A stretch of 64,000 bases of DNA. It comes from Meishania litoralis. Lineage in GTDB: Bacteria > Bacteroidota > Bacteroidia > Flavobacteriales > Flavobacteriaceae. Both the position numbers and the translations under genes were made by a program. The notes beneath the pieces were generated by a model. That model had not been told where the DNA came from. It did not search any database and worked only from the letters and a program-made list of their open reading frames with translations. Location: positions 1,488,001-1,552,000 of the forward strand of contig NZ_JBHFPV010000001.1 of assembly GCF_042611095.1 (NCBI RefSeq). The letters are read 5' to 3'. Below, in pieces: positions 52,771-62,404 of the stretch (position 1 is the first letter of the stretch; each line of letters begins with the position of its first letter).

Positions 52771-53172
52771 TTACTTTTTTAATGCATCGCGGATTTCTGT
52801 TAGCAACTCTTCCGTAGTTGGCCCGGCGGGAGCTTCTGGGGCTGGTGGCGTCTTGGTCTTATTATATGCCTTTACGATTATGAACATGACCCAGCCCACG
52901 ATCAACAAATTTACAAGCGTGTTGACCCAGGCACCCCATCGTATGGCATTTTCAGGAACATAGCCTTCGGCTCCTTCAGTACCCACAGCCTCGGAAAGAA
53001 CGACTTTTAAATTGGAAAAATCCATTCCACCTGCAAAATGACCAACAATAGGCATTATAATGTCAGCAACAAAACCGTTGACGACCAAACCTACGGCCCC
53101 GGCCATGATTACGGCGACCGCAAACTCGATAACGTTTCCGGTCATAATGAAATTCTTGAATTCTTTTAACAT
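52771..53172 (-). CDS. mscL: Large-conductance mechanosensitive channel
   Basis: 133 residues; two membrane helices (about 17-45 and 78-100), N-terminal KEFKNFIMTGNVIEFAVAVIM, FVADIIMPIVG loop, and a C-terminal amphipathic helix TEELLTEIRDALKK after a proline-rich linker. Releases turgor on osmotic downshock. Confidence 0.93.
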   Translation of the reverse strand: MLKEFKNFIMTGNVIEFAVAVIMAGAVGLVVNGFVADIIMPIVGHFAGGMDFSNLKVVLSEAVGTEGAEGYVPENAIRWGAWVNTLVNLLIVGWVMFIIVKAYNKTKTPPAPEAPAGPTTEELLTEIRDALKK

Positions 53173-53264
53173 GATTTAGTGTTTTTAGCGGTTAATTATT
53201 TTTGTGAACTGCAATTTAGTGAAAAAAGAAATCCACGACAATATCCCAAAAAGCCAAAAACTGC

Positions 53265-54371
53265 TCATTCCATGAAAATACGTTTGACCCTTTGCGATAT
53301 GCCGGTCAATAGCTCATAGGAAATGGTATTTGCAGTAGAAGCAAATTTTTCGGCAGAGGGATCCTGACCGAAAACAATGACTTCATCACCTTCTTTACAT
53401 TCGATTCCCGTAATATCGATCATTAACATGTCCATACATACGTTACCAATGATTGGTGCGATTTTTCCATTGATCTTTACAAAAGCTTTTCCATTGCCGT
53501 AATGTCTTCCGATGCCATCGGCGTGCCCCAACGGAAGGGTGGCGGTTACGCGATAGCTTTGAGATGTAAAGGCCCTATTATAACCTACCGTTTCACCTGG
53601 CTCGATTCTGTGGATCTGCGAAATAATGGTTTTGAGCGTCGCTATCGGCTTCAATTGTTTGTCGATTTTGGCCTCGTTGCCAAATCCATAAAGTCCGATT
53701 CCACACCGTACCATATCGAATTGTGCCTCAGGATAGTTTATAATACCCGATGTGTTCAATAAATGCCGTATCGGCGAACATTCTAATTTTTGATTCACTT
53801 CGGAAGCGATTTTCTTAAAACTTTCGATTTGGGATTGGGTGAACCCCTTTTCGTTCAGGTCTTCTGAAGCCGCCAAGTGTGAAAATATCGAAACAATTTT
53901 GACATCGTTTTTTCCTTTTACCTGATCCAAAATAAAATCTACATCATTTTCCCAAAACCCGAGTCGGTTCAGACCTGTATTGAATTTAATATGTACGGGG
54001 TAGTCTTTTTGATTATGTTTTTTCAGGGCTTCAAGAAATTCCTTTAAAATGCGAGGGGCATAAAGGCTCGGCTCTAGATAATGCGCTATCATTATGTCAA
54101 AATTGACCGATTGCGGATGCAGTACAAGAATGGGGGTCTTTATTCCGGCATCACGTAGCGCAATGCCCTCGGCGACATAGGCCACTGCTAGATAATCGAT
54201 ACCCAAGGCCTCCAACCTTTGAGCGATGCGGATCGAATCACTACCATAGGCAAAGGCTTTCACCACGGCCAAAAATTTCGTTTCGGAATGTAGTCTCGAT
54301 CTTAAGAATCGATAATTGTGGGTAAGGGCCTTTAAGTCGATTTCAAGTACCGTCTCACGGGTTCTAGGCAT
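53265..54371 (-). CDS. alr: Alanine racemase
   Basis: 368 residues from the ATG at 54371, which overlaps the tdk stop by 8 bases; upstream in-frame codons lie inside tdk. PLP-Lys in VVKAFAYGSD, catalytic Tyr in TVGYNRAFTSQ, and GHADGIGRHYGN. Makes D-alanine for peptidoglycan. Coupled to tdk by overlap. Confidence 0.94.
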   Translation of the reverse strand: MPRTRETVLEIDLKALTHNYRFLRSRLHSETKFLAVVKAFAYGSDSIRIAQRLEALGIDYLAVAYVAEGIALRDAGIKTPILVLHPQSVNFDIMIAHYLEPSLYAPRILKEFLEALKKHNQKDYPVHIKFNTGLNRLGFWENDVDFILDQVKGKNDVKIVSIFSHLAASEDLNEKGFTQSQIESFKKIASEVNQKLECSPIRHLLNTSGIINYPEAQFDMVRCGIGLYGFGNEAKIDKQLKPIATLKTIISQIHRIEPGETVGYNRAFTSQSYRVTATLPLGHADGIGRHYGNGKAFVKINGKIAPIIGNVCMDMLMIDITGIECKEGDEVIVFGQDPSAEKFASTANTISYELLTGISQRVKRIFME

Positions 54372-55008
54372 TGGATCGTTTTGTTTTAGCAGATATTTCC
54401 TCAGATTCGACATCCATTTCTTTTACCCTCTCCTTGAGCATGGCTTTGTAGAAGGCCGCCCGGCTTAAGGGTTCATACTCTTCGTTTTCGCCCAAGAGAA
54501 CCAAACTGTCGTTGCTCGATTTGCGAAAACTGTAGTTGGCCAAATTTCCGGTGCGGGTACAAATGGCGTGTACTTTGGTCACATATTCGGCCGTTGCCAT
54601 CAACGCCGGCATAGGCCCAAAAGGATTTCCCTTGAAATCCATATCCAGTCCGGCAACCACTACACGTACCCCTTTATTGGCCAGATCGTTGCAAACAGTG
54701 ACGATTTCATCATCGAAAAACTGGGCCTCGTCAATGCCGACAACATCACAGGTATCGCCCAAGATGCGAATATTGGCGGCGGCAGGTACAGGGGTAGAGC
54801 GAATTTCGTTGGCATCGTGCGAGACCACCATGTCTTCATTGTAGCGCGTATCGACCATGGGTTTGAATATCTCGACTTTCTGCTTGGCGAACTGGGCCCG
54901 TTTTAAACGTCGGATCAGTTCTTCTGTCTTACCCGAAAACATTGAGCCGCAGATAACTTCTATCCAGCCGAACTGTTCTTTGTGATTAACGGTGTTTTCG
55001 AGAAACAT
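54364..55008 (-). CDS. tdk: Thymidine kinase
   Basis: 214 residues. P-loop GSMFSGKTEELIRRLKRAQF, Mg/base region DEAQFFDDE, and NYSFRKSS lasso. Type II thymidine kinases usually have four zinc Cys; only one (HAICTRTG) is present here, as seen in other Bacteroidota relatives. Upstream of alr in the same transcript. Confidence 0.94.
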   Translation of the reverse strand: MFLENTVNHKEQFGWIEVICGSMFSGKTEELIRRLKRAQFAKQKVEIFKPMVDTRYNEDMVVSHDANEIRSTPVPAAANIRILGDTCDVVGIDEAQFFDDEIVTVCNDLANKGVRVVVAGLDMDFKGNPFGPMPALMATAEYVTKVHAICTRTGNLANYSFRKSSNDSLVLLGENEEYEPLSRAAFYKAMLKERVKEMDVESEEISAKTKRSNA

Positions 55009-55111
55009 TTTGTAATTTTAGACGAAAATAAGGGGTTTTGCGTTCTTATAGTACGTGCGACTAAAATTAAGGAAAAAGGCACACCTTTTGCATTGACATA
55101 AAATAAAAGTC

Positions 55112-55804
55112 ATGAAGAAAAAGTTGAAAGAGGAGTTGCGAAAGTTGTCGACCGACATCATAACTTCTCGAGACATGAATGAAATTTCTGATTTATATGG
55201 TGCGGCCAAAGAACTTTATGAAAAGTTGGCCGTACTGAAGTTCATTGAAGAGAAACTTCACGATATAGAAATAGATGTCTCCAAAAATGTTATTGCGGCG
55301 AAGTTCGAGAAAATGGCCAATGCCGTATTGAGTGCTAATTCCTCGGTTCCTGAAAGCAATCCACATGATGAAGATATCATGGTTCCAGGAATCGATACCA
55401 TTAAGGATATGTTGCCTGAAATGTCAAACGAAAAAGAAAAGGTCGATGAGGTCTTGCAAGAGTTTTTGGGCAAGCCTGACTATTTTAAGAATGACAAAGA
55501 CATTTTTAGTCCCGATACTAAAAACAGTCCCAATAAAGAGGTCAAGGTACGGTCGTTGAACGACAAACTTAGCGCCAAGCAGATTAAGGTCGATTTGAAC
55601 AATCGCCTCGCTTTTGTTAAACATCTTTTTGATGGAGACACCGAAGAATACAACCGGGTCTTGGCACAATTGAACACTATTGAATCTGAAGAGCGCTCGA
55701 TATCTTTTATCAATAACATGGTCAAACCAGAATACAACCATTGGCAGGGCAAGGAAGAGTATGAAGCCCGCCTAATGGCATTGATCGAACGTAGGTTTTC
55801 TTGA
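55112..55804 (+). CDS. Conserved flavobacterial protein of unknown function
   Basis: 230 residues, cytoplasmic. N-terminal helix bundle (KLKEELRKLSTDIITSRD, LYEKLAVLKFIEEKLHD), an acidic middle linker, and a C-terminal helical domain (LSAKQIKVDLNNRLAFVKHL, FINNMVKPEYNHW). Looks like the widespread flavobacterial uncharacterised protein found near tdk; no function is known to me. Followed by a terminator. Confidence 0.85.
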   Translation: MKKKLKEELRKLSTDIITSRDMNEISDLYGAAKELYEKLAVLKFIEEKLHDIEIDVSKNVIAAKFEKMANAVLSANSSVPESNPHDEDIMVPGIDTIKDMLPEMSNEKEKVDEVLQEFLGKPDYFKNDKDIFSPDTKNSPNKEVKVRSLNDKLSAKQIKVDLNNRLAFVKHLFDGDTEEYNRVLAQLNTIESEERSISFINNMVKPEYNHWQGKEEYEARLMALIERRFS

Positions 55805-55827
55805 CCATTCAGTAACAAGATTATTAT

Positions 55828-55860
55828 GGCCCCGCTTTCGAGCGGGGCCTTTTATTTTTC
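55828..55860 (+). terminator. Intrinsic terminator with TTCG tetraloop
   Basis: Stem GGCCCCGCT/AGCGGGGCC capped by TTCG, followed by TTTTATTTTTC. Confidence 0.92.
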
Positions 55861-55891
55861 TATCTTTAATCAAATTAAGATTTTCTGGAAC

Positions 55892-56248
55892 ATGAGCGTT
55901 AGAAAGGTGGTTTATTGGGTCGCTACGGTAATTTTGACCGCGATTATGTTATATTCCATTCAAATGTATTTTCTGAACTATGAGGCCGTGCAAGGTTATT
56001 TCGAAGCATTGAGCTATCCGGGATATTTGGTATATCCCTTGGCCACTGCCAAAATACTCGGCTTGGTCGCCATATTGGGCAATTTTTCGCGCTGGCTGAA
56101 AGAATGGGCCTATGCGGGATTCTTCTTTGATGTCGCCTTGGCGCTTACCGCGCATTTGATTGCCGAAGATGGCGGACACGTAGTACCTATAATTGCGATG
56201 ATTGCCATAATGGTCTCTTATTTTTTGGGAAAAACGGTCAGGCCTTAA
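55892..56248 (+). CDS. DoxX-like membrane protein
   Basis: 118 residues from the ATG at 55892 (earlier in-frame codons run into the terminator hairpin). Four membrane helices; YFEALSYPGYLVYPLATAKILGLVAI is the DoxX-family signature. Function in the family is unclear, often redox-related. 9 bases before rsmI. Confidence 0.85.
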   Translation: MSVRKVVYWVATVILTAIMLYSIQMYFLNYEAVQGYFEALSYPGYLVYPLATAKILGLVAILGNFSRWLKEWAYAGFFFDVALALTAHLIAEDGGHVVPIIAMIAIMVSYFLGKTVRP

Positions 56249-56257
56249 ATCTTTCGA

Positions 56258-56929
56258 ATGGGGAAATTGTATTTGGTGCCGACGCCGATCGGCAATTTAG
56301 AAGACGTCACACTTAGGGCCATGCGCATTTTAAAGGAAGTAGATATTATCTTGGCCGAAGATACCCGCACTACCGGTAAGCTCTTACAGCACTTCCAGAT
56401 CAAAACCCCGATGCAGTCTCATCACATGCACAATGAGCACAAAACGGTCGATGGACTGGTAAACCGAATCAAACAAGGTGAAACCATCGCGCTCGTTTCA
56501 GATGCAGGTACCCCTGCAATTTCGGACCCTGGTTTTCTGATGGTCCGTGCCTGTGTCGAAAATGATATCGAAGTTGATTGTCTTCCGGGTGCTACGGCTT
56601 TTGTTCCGGCTTTGGTCAATAGCGGGTTGCCAAGTGACAAGTTCGTTTTTGAGGGATTTCTTCCCATCAAGAAAGGGCGGCAGACACGTTTAAAATCATT
56701 GGCCGATGAAACCCGCACCATCGTTTTTTACGAATCACCCCATAAACTGCTCAAAACACTCGCGAATTTTGTCGAATATTTCGGAGCGGACAGACAAATT
56801 TCCGTTTCGCGTGAATTGACCAAGATGTACGAAGAAACCATAAGGGGGACCGTTTCCGAGGTTTTGAAATATTATACCGATAAACCTCCCAAAGGAGAGA
56901 TAGTTATCGTTGTAGCTGGCAAGAAATAA
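56258..56929 (+). CDS. rsmI: 16S rRNA (cytidine-1402-2'-O)-methyltransferase
   Basis: 223 residues of the tetrapyrrole-methylase fold: GKLYLVPTPIGNLEDVTLRA start, LAEDTRTTGKLL, SDAGTPAISDPGFLMVR, FYESPHKLLKTL, and PPKGEIVIVVAG at the end. Uses SAM to methylate C1402 at the ribosomal decoding centre. Confidence 0.95.
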   Translation: MGKLYLVPTPIGNLEDVTLRAMRILKEVDIILAEDTRTTGKLLQHFQIKTPMQSHHMHNEHKTVDGLVNRIKQGETIALVSDAGTPAISDPGFLMVRACVENDIEVDCLPGATAFVPALVNSGLPSDKFVFEGFLPIKKGRQTRLKSLADETRTIVFYESPHKLLKTLANFVEYFGADRQISVSRELTKMYEETIRGTVSEVLKYYTDKPPKGEIVIVVAGKK

Positions 56930-56966
56930 TTGTTCTCGATATTCTTAGATCGCTTAAATTGGTGCT

Positions 56967-58094
56967 ATGCTTACACCATGGCTGATTTCCATTTTTACCG
57001 TATTCGCCGTTTATTTCTTGGACCGATGGGAAAATCGGCACATTAAATCCCTTTTTGATTGGATACCGGCCATTTTGCTGGCCTATATCATTCCGGCGAT
57101 TATCTCTTACCTCTTGAACGTTGACTATTCCCAATCTGAAATCCATGATTACAGCAAGGACTATTTTATTCCTTTGGCGATCATAGCCGTGATGAGCAGT
57201 TTGTCTTTGTCGCAACTAAAAGCGATCGGATGGAAACCCATTGCCTTGTTTGTTGCGGGGTCTATGTTTATCGCTATGTTTCCCGTTCTTTTGGGAATTG
57301 GCTTGTTGGATACGGAACTGATCTCGAAGACGTTGATCGACGAAGGATATTGGAAGGGCATTCCGCCTATCGTGGGAAGCTGGATAGGAGGAAGTACCAG
57401 TCAATTGGTATTGAAAGAATTGGTCGAATGCCCCGAGAATATCTTTTTGTCGGTTTTGGTAATGGACAATATTTTGGTCAATATCTGGACAATTCTAATG
57501 TTTCAGACCATCAAAAAAAGTGGTTTTTTAAATAGTAGGTTTAACATTTCAGATGTCGCGATGCCCGAAGAAATGCGTACGGATTCCGGAAGCAAGATGG
57601 CACCATTATTATGTGCCCTAGTACTATTGGGGTGCGTTTTTCTAGGTAATCTGATAATCGGCTCTTTTATTGTTAAAGTCGTAGTGCTTTCAGTGGTCGG
57701 GTTGTTATTGAGCAACTTCGTGCGTCAGTGGAATTTCAGTTTCGCCCTAAAGGCAGGGGCTATTTTGATTATTGTGGTAATGGCCGTTTTGGGCCTTAAA
57801 CTGCAGTTTGCCACCTTAGGTTTCGACATTTCATTTTTAGGATTTTTGATTGTTTGGTTGTTGGGGCATTTTATTTTCATGATGATCATAGCCAAGTTAT
57901 TGAACGTTAATATGGCGTGGGTGCCGATTGCAAGTATGGCCAATGTCGGAGGTATAGCAACCGCACCTGCCGTAACCGCCGCCTATGAAAAAAAGTGGAT
58001 GCCCCATGCCATCGTACTTGCCATTTTGAGCATGGCTACCGGAACCTTTTGGGGTATGTTGACTATTTATTTACTGCAGCACTTTTTGGTTTGA
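56967..58094 (+). CDS. DUF819 family membrane protein
   Basis: 375 residues, ten to eleven membrane helices. GSWIGGSTSQLVLKELVECP and MANVGGIATAPAVTAAYEKKW are characteristic of the family (YjcL type). Transport function suspected, substrate unknown. 37 bases after rsmI. Confidence 0.85.
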   Translation: MLTPWLISIFTVFAVYFLDRWENRHIKSLFDWIPAILLAYIIPAIISYLLNVDYSQSEIHDYSKDYFIPLAIIAVMSSLSLSQLKAIGWKPIALFVAGSMFIAMFPVLLGIGLLDTELISKTLIDEGYWKGIPPIVGSWIGGSTSQLVLKELVECPENIFLSVLVMDNILVNIWTILMFQTIKKSGFLNSRFNISDVAMPEEMRTDSGSKMAPLLCALVLLGCVFLGNLIIGSFIVKVVVLSVVGLLLSNFVRQWNFSFALKAGAILIIVVMAVLGLKLQFATLGFDISFLGFLIVWLLGHFIFMMIIAKLLNVNMAWVPIASMANVGGIATAPAVTAAYEKKWMPHAIVLAILSMATGTFWGMLTIYLLQHFLV

Positions 58095-58170
58095 TAGGTC
58101 ATTAAGTGAAACCCTTTGACCGGCAATGTTTTTCTAATACTTAATAGCGAAGCGGTCTAGAATCTAAAGT

Positions 58171-58773
58171 TTAATAGCTACTCCCATCATGTTTCCCCTT
58201 TTCCCAACCGTATTTGCCCAAATAATGTTCACCACTTTCAACGGCACCATCTTCAATTGAGGTGCCCATTGAATCGTTCCATCGGTTCAAGTATCCGAAC
58301 AAGGAGATTACGCCCAACATTTCAACGATTTCACCTTCGTTCCAATATTGGTAAAGACGTTTTTTGATCTTAGCATCCACGGCATTGGGTACTTGAGAAG
58401 CTGCCAATGAAAAGTCCAAGGCCGCACGTTCGGCTTCTGAAAAAGCGGGGTGCGTTCGATATTCCCATATATTGTCAAGTTGTTCTTGTTCAGCACCGTA
58501 CCTTTCTGCGGCCCGAATGGCATGGGCCTGGCAATAGCGGCACCCCGTAGCGTTGCTACTGACCCAGGCAATCATTCTTTTTAAAGCAGAGGTAACACGA
58601 CCTTCGTTAGCCATAACGGCTTTGTTAAGGTTGATAAAAGCTTTTGAGATTGCCGGGCGATGTTGCATCGTCAATACCGAATTGGGGCAGAAACCTAAAG
58701 TTTCATTGAAGAATTTGGCCAGTTCTGCAGTCTCTGGACTATGACTTGGATTTAACGGGTCTACTAAGGGCAT
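58171..58773 (-). CDS. Carboxymuconolactone decarboxylase/AhpD-like protein
   Basis: 200 residues from the ATG at 58773. Redox CxxC-plus-His motif in TGCRYCQAHAIRAAERYG, typical of AhpD-like peroxidase-related proteins; SALKRMIAWVSSNA precedes it. Divergent from an OsmC gene 61 bases away, which fits an oxidative-stress pair. Confidence 0.85.
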   Translation of the reverse strand: MPLVDPLNPSHSPETAELAKFFNETLGFCPNSVLTMQHRPAISKAFINLNKAVMANEGRVTSALKRMIAWVSSNATGCRYCQAHAIRAAERYGAEQEQLDNIWEYRTHPAFSEAERAALDFSLAASQVPNAVDAKIKKRLYQYWNEGEIVEMLGVISLFGYLNRWNDSMGTSIEDGAVESGEHYLGKYGWEKGKHDGSSY

Positions 58774-58834
58774 ACTTAAATTTATTTGAGTAGTTTTTAT
58801 CTTACTTTTGTGAGCACACAAGAAACGAAAATTT

Positions 58835-59260
58835 ATGGGAGCAACAAATCATATCACGACCAAATGGTTAGGGAATATGGCCTTCGAAAGCAATAATCCA
58901 TCAGGGTTGAACTTGACCATCGACGCCGGGCCGGATGATGGGGGTGAAGGCAAGGGGTATCGTCCAAAGGCATTGATGCTATCTAGTTTGGCGGGCTGTT
59001 CTGGCCTTGACGTGGCTTCGTTGATCAAGAAAATGAAGTTGAACGTTGATGAATTTCGTATAGAGACCATTGCCAATTTGACCGACGAGCATCCGAAGTA
59101 CTACGATTCGGTTACCATTGAGTATCATTTTCAAGGAAGTAATCTGGATGAAAAAAAATTACAACGGGCGGTCGACCTTTCCGTTGAAAAGTATTGCGGC
59201 GTGATGGAAATGTTCAGACAGTTTGCCGAGTTGGATATCAAGACCGTCTTTCATAAATAA
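58835..59260 (+). CDS. OsmC family peroxiredoxin-like protein
   Basis: 141 residues. Two conserved Cys in SLAGCSGLDV and EKYCGVMEM, with IEYHFQGSNLDEKKLQRAVD. Reduces organic hydroperoxides or binds thiols in the cytoplasm. Confidence 0.9.
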   Translation: MGATNHITTKWLGNMAFESNNPSGLNLTIDAGPDDGGEGKGYRPKALMLSSLAGCSGLDVASLIKKMKLNVDEFRIETIANLTDEHPKYYDSVTIEYHFQGSNLDEKKLQRAVDLSVEKYCGVMEMFRQFAELDIKTVFHK

Positions 59261-59384
59261 AGCGAAACGAAGAGGTAGGGCAACTAATCAAAACTATTGC
59301 TTTTCCATCTATAACAAGGGTCAAGAAGCTAACCCTGATAAGATTTTGAACTTGCGTTTGACTTTTGAATTTGTATTTTAATCC

Positions 59385-61079
59385 ATGCGCTGGACTATAA
59401 AACCAAAACCTGTACAGGATCAAATCGATACTTTGGCCAACGAGTTGAAGGTCGATGGTTTGGTCGCGCAACTACTTTTGCAGCGGGGTATTTCCAATTA
59501 TGCGGAAGCAAAGAAATTCTTTAGACCGGTACTTACAGATTTGCACGATCCTTTTTTGATGAGGGATATGGATATTGCCGTCTCGCGAATAATGAAGGCA
59601 ATTGAAAACCATGAGAACATTTTGGTCTATGGTGACTATGATGTAGACGGAACTACTGCCGTGGCCTTGGTCTCATCGTATTTGGTGCGGTATTACCCGA
59701 ATGTCGCTACCTACATTCCCGACCGCTATGATGAAGGTTACGGAATTTCTATAAAAGGCATCGATTTTGCAGATGACAATGGTTTCTCGTTGATCATTGC
59801 GTTGGATTGTGGGGTAAAGGCCATCGACCAAGTGGCGTATGCCAAGGAAAAGCATATTGATTTTATCATCTGTGACCATCACCGGCCAGGAAATCGGATC
59901 CCCGATGCCGTGGCCGTCCTTGACCCCAAACGCGATGATTGCATGTATCCCTACGATGAACTTTGTGGCTGTGGTATCGGTTTCAAACTGATACAGGCGT
60001 TGGCCCAAGAAAATGGCGAAACCATTGATGATTTGATTCCTTACCTTGATTTGGTAGCTACCGCCATTGGTGCCGATATTGTTCCTATAACAGGTGAAAA
60101 TCGTGTACTTGCCTATCACGGATTAAAAGTTATCAATTCAAATCCGAGAATCGGGTTTAAGGCTATAATCGACCAAGTCAAGAAAACCGAATTGACCATT
60201 ACCGACGTGGTATTTATTATAGCCCCTCGTATCAATGCCGCTGGACGAATGAAACATGGGCAACATGCCGTAGACCTTTTGATCGAGAGCAATTTAGAGC
60301 GCGCGACCACGTTCGCGGGTGAAATCGAAAAGTTCAATTACGATCGACGGGAACTAGATCAAGAAATCACTCAAGAAGCGCTTTCGCAGATCGAGGCCAA
60401 CAATGAAGAAAAGGGTTTTACCTCTGTTGTCTACAAAGATACTTGGCACAAGGGTGTTATCGGTATCGTCGCTTCCCGATTGACGGAGACCTATTACAGG
60501 CCGACCTTGGTATTTACCAAAAGTGGTGATAAACTAGCCGCGTCGGCGCGATCGGTAAAGGGTTTTGATGTCTATAATGCCCTGCAGGGTTGTGCCGATT
60601 GTATCGAACAGTTCGGAGGCCATAAATATGCAGCGGGTCTCACGCTTTTGGAAGAGCAATACGAGAACTTCAAAGAGCAATTTGAAAAAGTGGTTTCCGA
60701 GACCATAGACCCGAATCTATTGACTCCTGAAATTAGTGTTGATGCAAAGATCGACCTAAAGGAAATCACCCCTAAGTTAATGCGGATACTAAAACAGTTC
60801 GCACCTTATGGGCCGGGAAATATGACCCCTATTTTTATGGCAGAAAACCTCAATGACATGGGTTATGCCAAGGGAGTAGGCGAAAATGAAAAGCATCTCA
60901 AACTTTCAGTCACCCAAAATGAAAGCCGCCCTATCGGATGCATTGGGTTCAATCTAGGCGATAAGCTTTCAATGGTTAAAAACGGTAAGGCTTTCAACGC
61001 GGTTTTTTCATTGGATGAGAACGAGTGGCAGGGCCAAGTGAGCATACAGCTTAAGTTGAGGGATTTAAGGGAGGCGTGA
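59385..61079 (+). CDS. recJ: Single-stranded-DNA-specific exonuclease
   Basis: 564 residues. DHH phosphoesterase motifs in order: VYGDYDVDGTTAVAL, ALDCGV, CDHHRPG, then DHHA1 domain with SARSVKGFDVYNAL and FGGHKYAAGLTL, and a C-terminal OB-fold. Degrades ssDNA 5' to 3' in repair and recombination. Confidence 0.95.
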   Translation: MRWTIKPKPVQDQIDTLANELKVDGLVAQLLLQRGISNYAEAKKFFRPVLTDLHDPFLMRDMDIAVSRIMKAIENHENILVYGDYDVDGTTAVALVSSYLVRYYPNVATYIPDRYDEGYGISIKGIDFADDNGFSLIIALDCGVKAIDQVAYAKEKHIDFIICDHHRPGNRIPDAVAVLDPKRDDCMYPYDELCGCGIGFKLIQALAQENGETIDDLIPYLDLVATAIGADIVPITGENRVLAYHGLKVINSNPRIGFKAIIDQVKKTELTITDVVFIIAPRINAAGRMKHGQHAVDLLIESNLERATTFAGEIEKFNYDRRELDQEITQEALSQIEANNEEKGFTSVVYKDTWHKGVIGIVASRLTETYYRPTLVFTKSGDKLAASARSVKGFDVYNALQGCADCIEQFGGHKYAAGLTLLEEQYENFKEQFEKVVSETIDPNLLTPEISVDAKIDLKEITPKLMRILKQFAPYGPGNMTPIFMAENLNDMGYAKGVGENEKHLKLSVTQNESRPIGCIGFNLGDKLSMVKNGKAFNAVFSLDENEWQGQVSIQLKLRDLREA

Positions 61080-61144
61080 AAACTATCGATACCAATTGCA
61101 AGTAGTTATAACTTTGTCAACAAATCAGCCAAAGCGTTTTTCGA

Positions 61145-62404
61145 ATGGATCCCTATGCGGCTTTACGGTATAAAGAATTCAATATTTTTTTAGGGGTCAG
61201 GTTTGCGATGGTCTTTGCATGGTCGATGCAATTCATCGTAATCGAATGGCAGGTGTATTCTTTGACCAAAGACCCTTTGTCATTGGGAATCATAGGTTTG
61301 ATGGAGGTAATTCCTGCTGTTTCGACGGCATTGTTCGCGGGTCATTTTGTGGACCAAAAGGAAAAGCGGAACCTTTTGGTCAAATGCCTTATCGGATTTT
61401 CGGCAGTCAGCCTCGGGCTTTTTGTGCTAAGTGTGCCTTCATTTATTGAACACACTTCTTCAAACACCATTCTCTACGGTATTTATTTTCTCGTTTTTTG
61501 CGGGGGTATTGTCAGGGCTTTTCTTGGCCCCACGATTTTCTCGTTGATTGCGCTTATCGTGCCCAAAAAGATTTATCCAAATGCGGCAACATGGAGTAGT
61601 ACCACATGGCAACTGGCTTCAGTTTTGGGTCCGGCTTTGGCGGGATTTTCAATCGGGTGGATCGGGGTACATTGGTCGATGTGCCTGATTTTCGCATTCT
61701 CTATCATGGCACTTATCGGGTTGCTGCAGATTTCACGCAAACCCATTTTGAACCCCAAAATCGGGGAACCAATGGTTCAGAGCCTAAAAGAAGGTTTGCG
61801 TTTTGTTTTCGGTACCAAGGCTATTTTCGGGGCCTTGACCCTTGATATGATCGCCGTGCTTTTTGGTGGGGCGGTGGCCCTGTTGCCCATCTACGCCCAA
61901 GATATTCTGCACGTAGGGGCCGAAGGTTTCGGGGTTTTAAGGGCCGCTCCGGCGATCGGTGCCTTGTTGATGATGCTTGGGTCGACAAGATTTCCCTTGC
62001 ACAGGCGAGCGGGCAAAAAGTTATTGTTGGCCGTTTTCGGCTTTGGTATCTGTATCATCGTTTTTGGCTTGTCTACCTGGTTCTGGTTATCGGTGGCGGC
62101 ACTTTTCTTAAGTGGCGCCCTGGATGGAATTTCAATGGTCATTCGGCAAACCATTCTTCAATTGAAGACCCCTGATCATATGAGAGGTAGGGTGGCCTCG
62201 GTAAATTCAATGTTCGTCGGATCGAGCAATGAGCTGGGCGCTTTTGAAAGCGGGGCCACGGCAAAATTGATGGGAACCGTTACCGCTGTGGTCTTTGGCG
62301 GATGTATGACGTTGTTGACCGTTAGTCTCACCGCTTTCATTTCACCTGCTTTTAGAAAACTTGATCTGCAAAAAGATGTAGAAGAACATGAAGCGGTCAA
62401 TTGA
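61145..62404 (+). CDS. MFS transporter
   Basis: 419 residues, twelve membrane helices, of the MFS_3/EntS-like exporter group: PYAALRYKEFNIFLGVRFAMVF start, FAGHFVDQKEKRNLLV loop between helices 2 and 3, and LKTPDHMRGRVASVNSMFVG in the second half. Export substrate unknown. Its stop overlaps the lpxH stop by 8 bases. Confidence 0.87.
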   Translation: MDPYAALRYKEFNIFLGVRFAMVFAWSMQFIVIEWQVYSLTKDPLSLGIIGLMEVIPAVSTALFAGHFVDQKEKRNLLVKCLIGFSAVSLGLFVLSVPSFIEHTSSNTILYGIYFLVFCGGIVRAFLGPTIFSLIALIVPKKIYPNAATWSSTTWQLASVLGPALAGFSIGWIGVHWSMCLIFAFSIMALIGLLQISRKPILNPKIGEPMVQSLKEGLRFVFGTKAIFGALTLDMIAVLFGGAVALLPIYAQDILHVGAEGFGVLRAAPAIGALLMMLGSTRFPLHRRAGKKLLLAVFGFGICIIVFGLSTWFWLSVAALFLSGALDGISMVIRQTILQLKTPDHMRGRVASVNSMFVGSSNELGAFESGATAKLMGTVTAVVFGGCMTLLTVSLTAFISPAFRKLDLQKDVEEHEAVN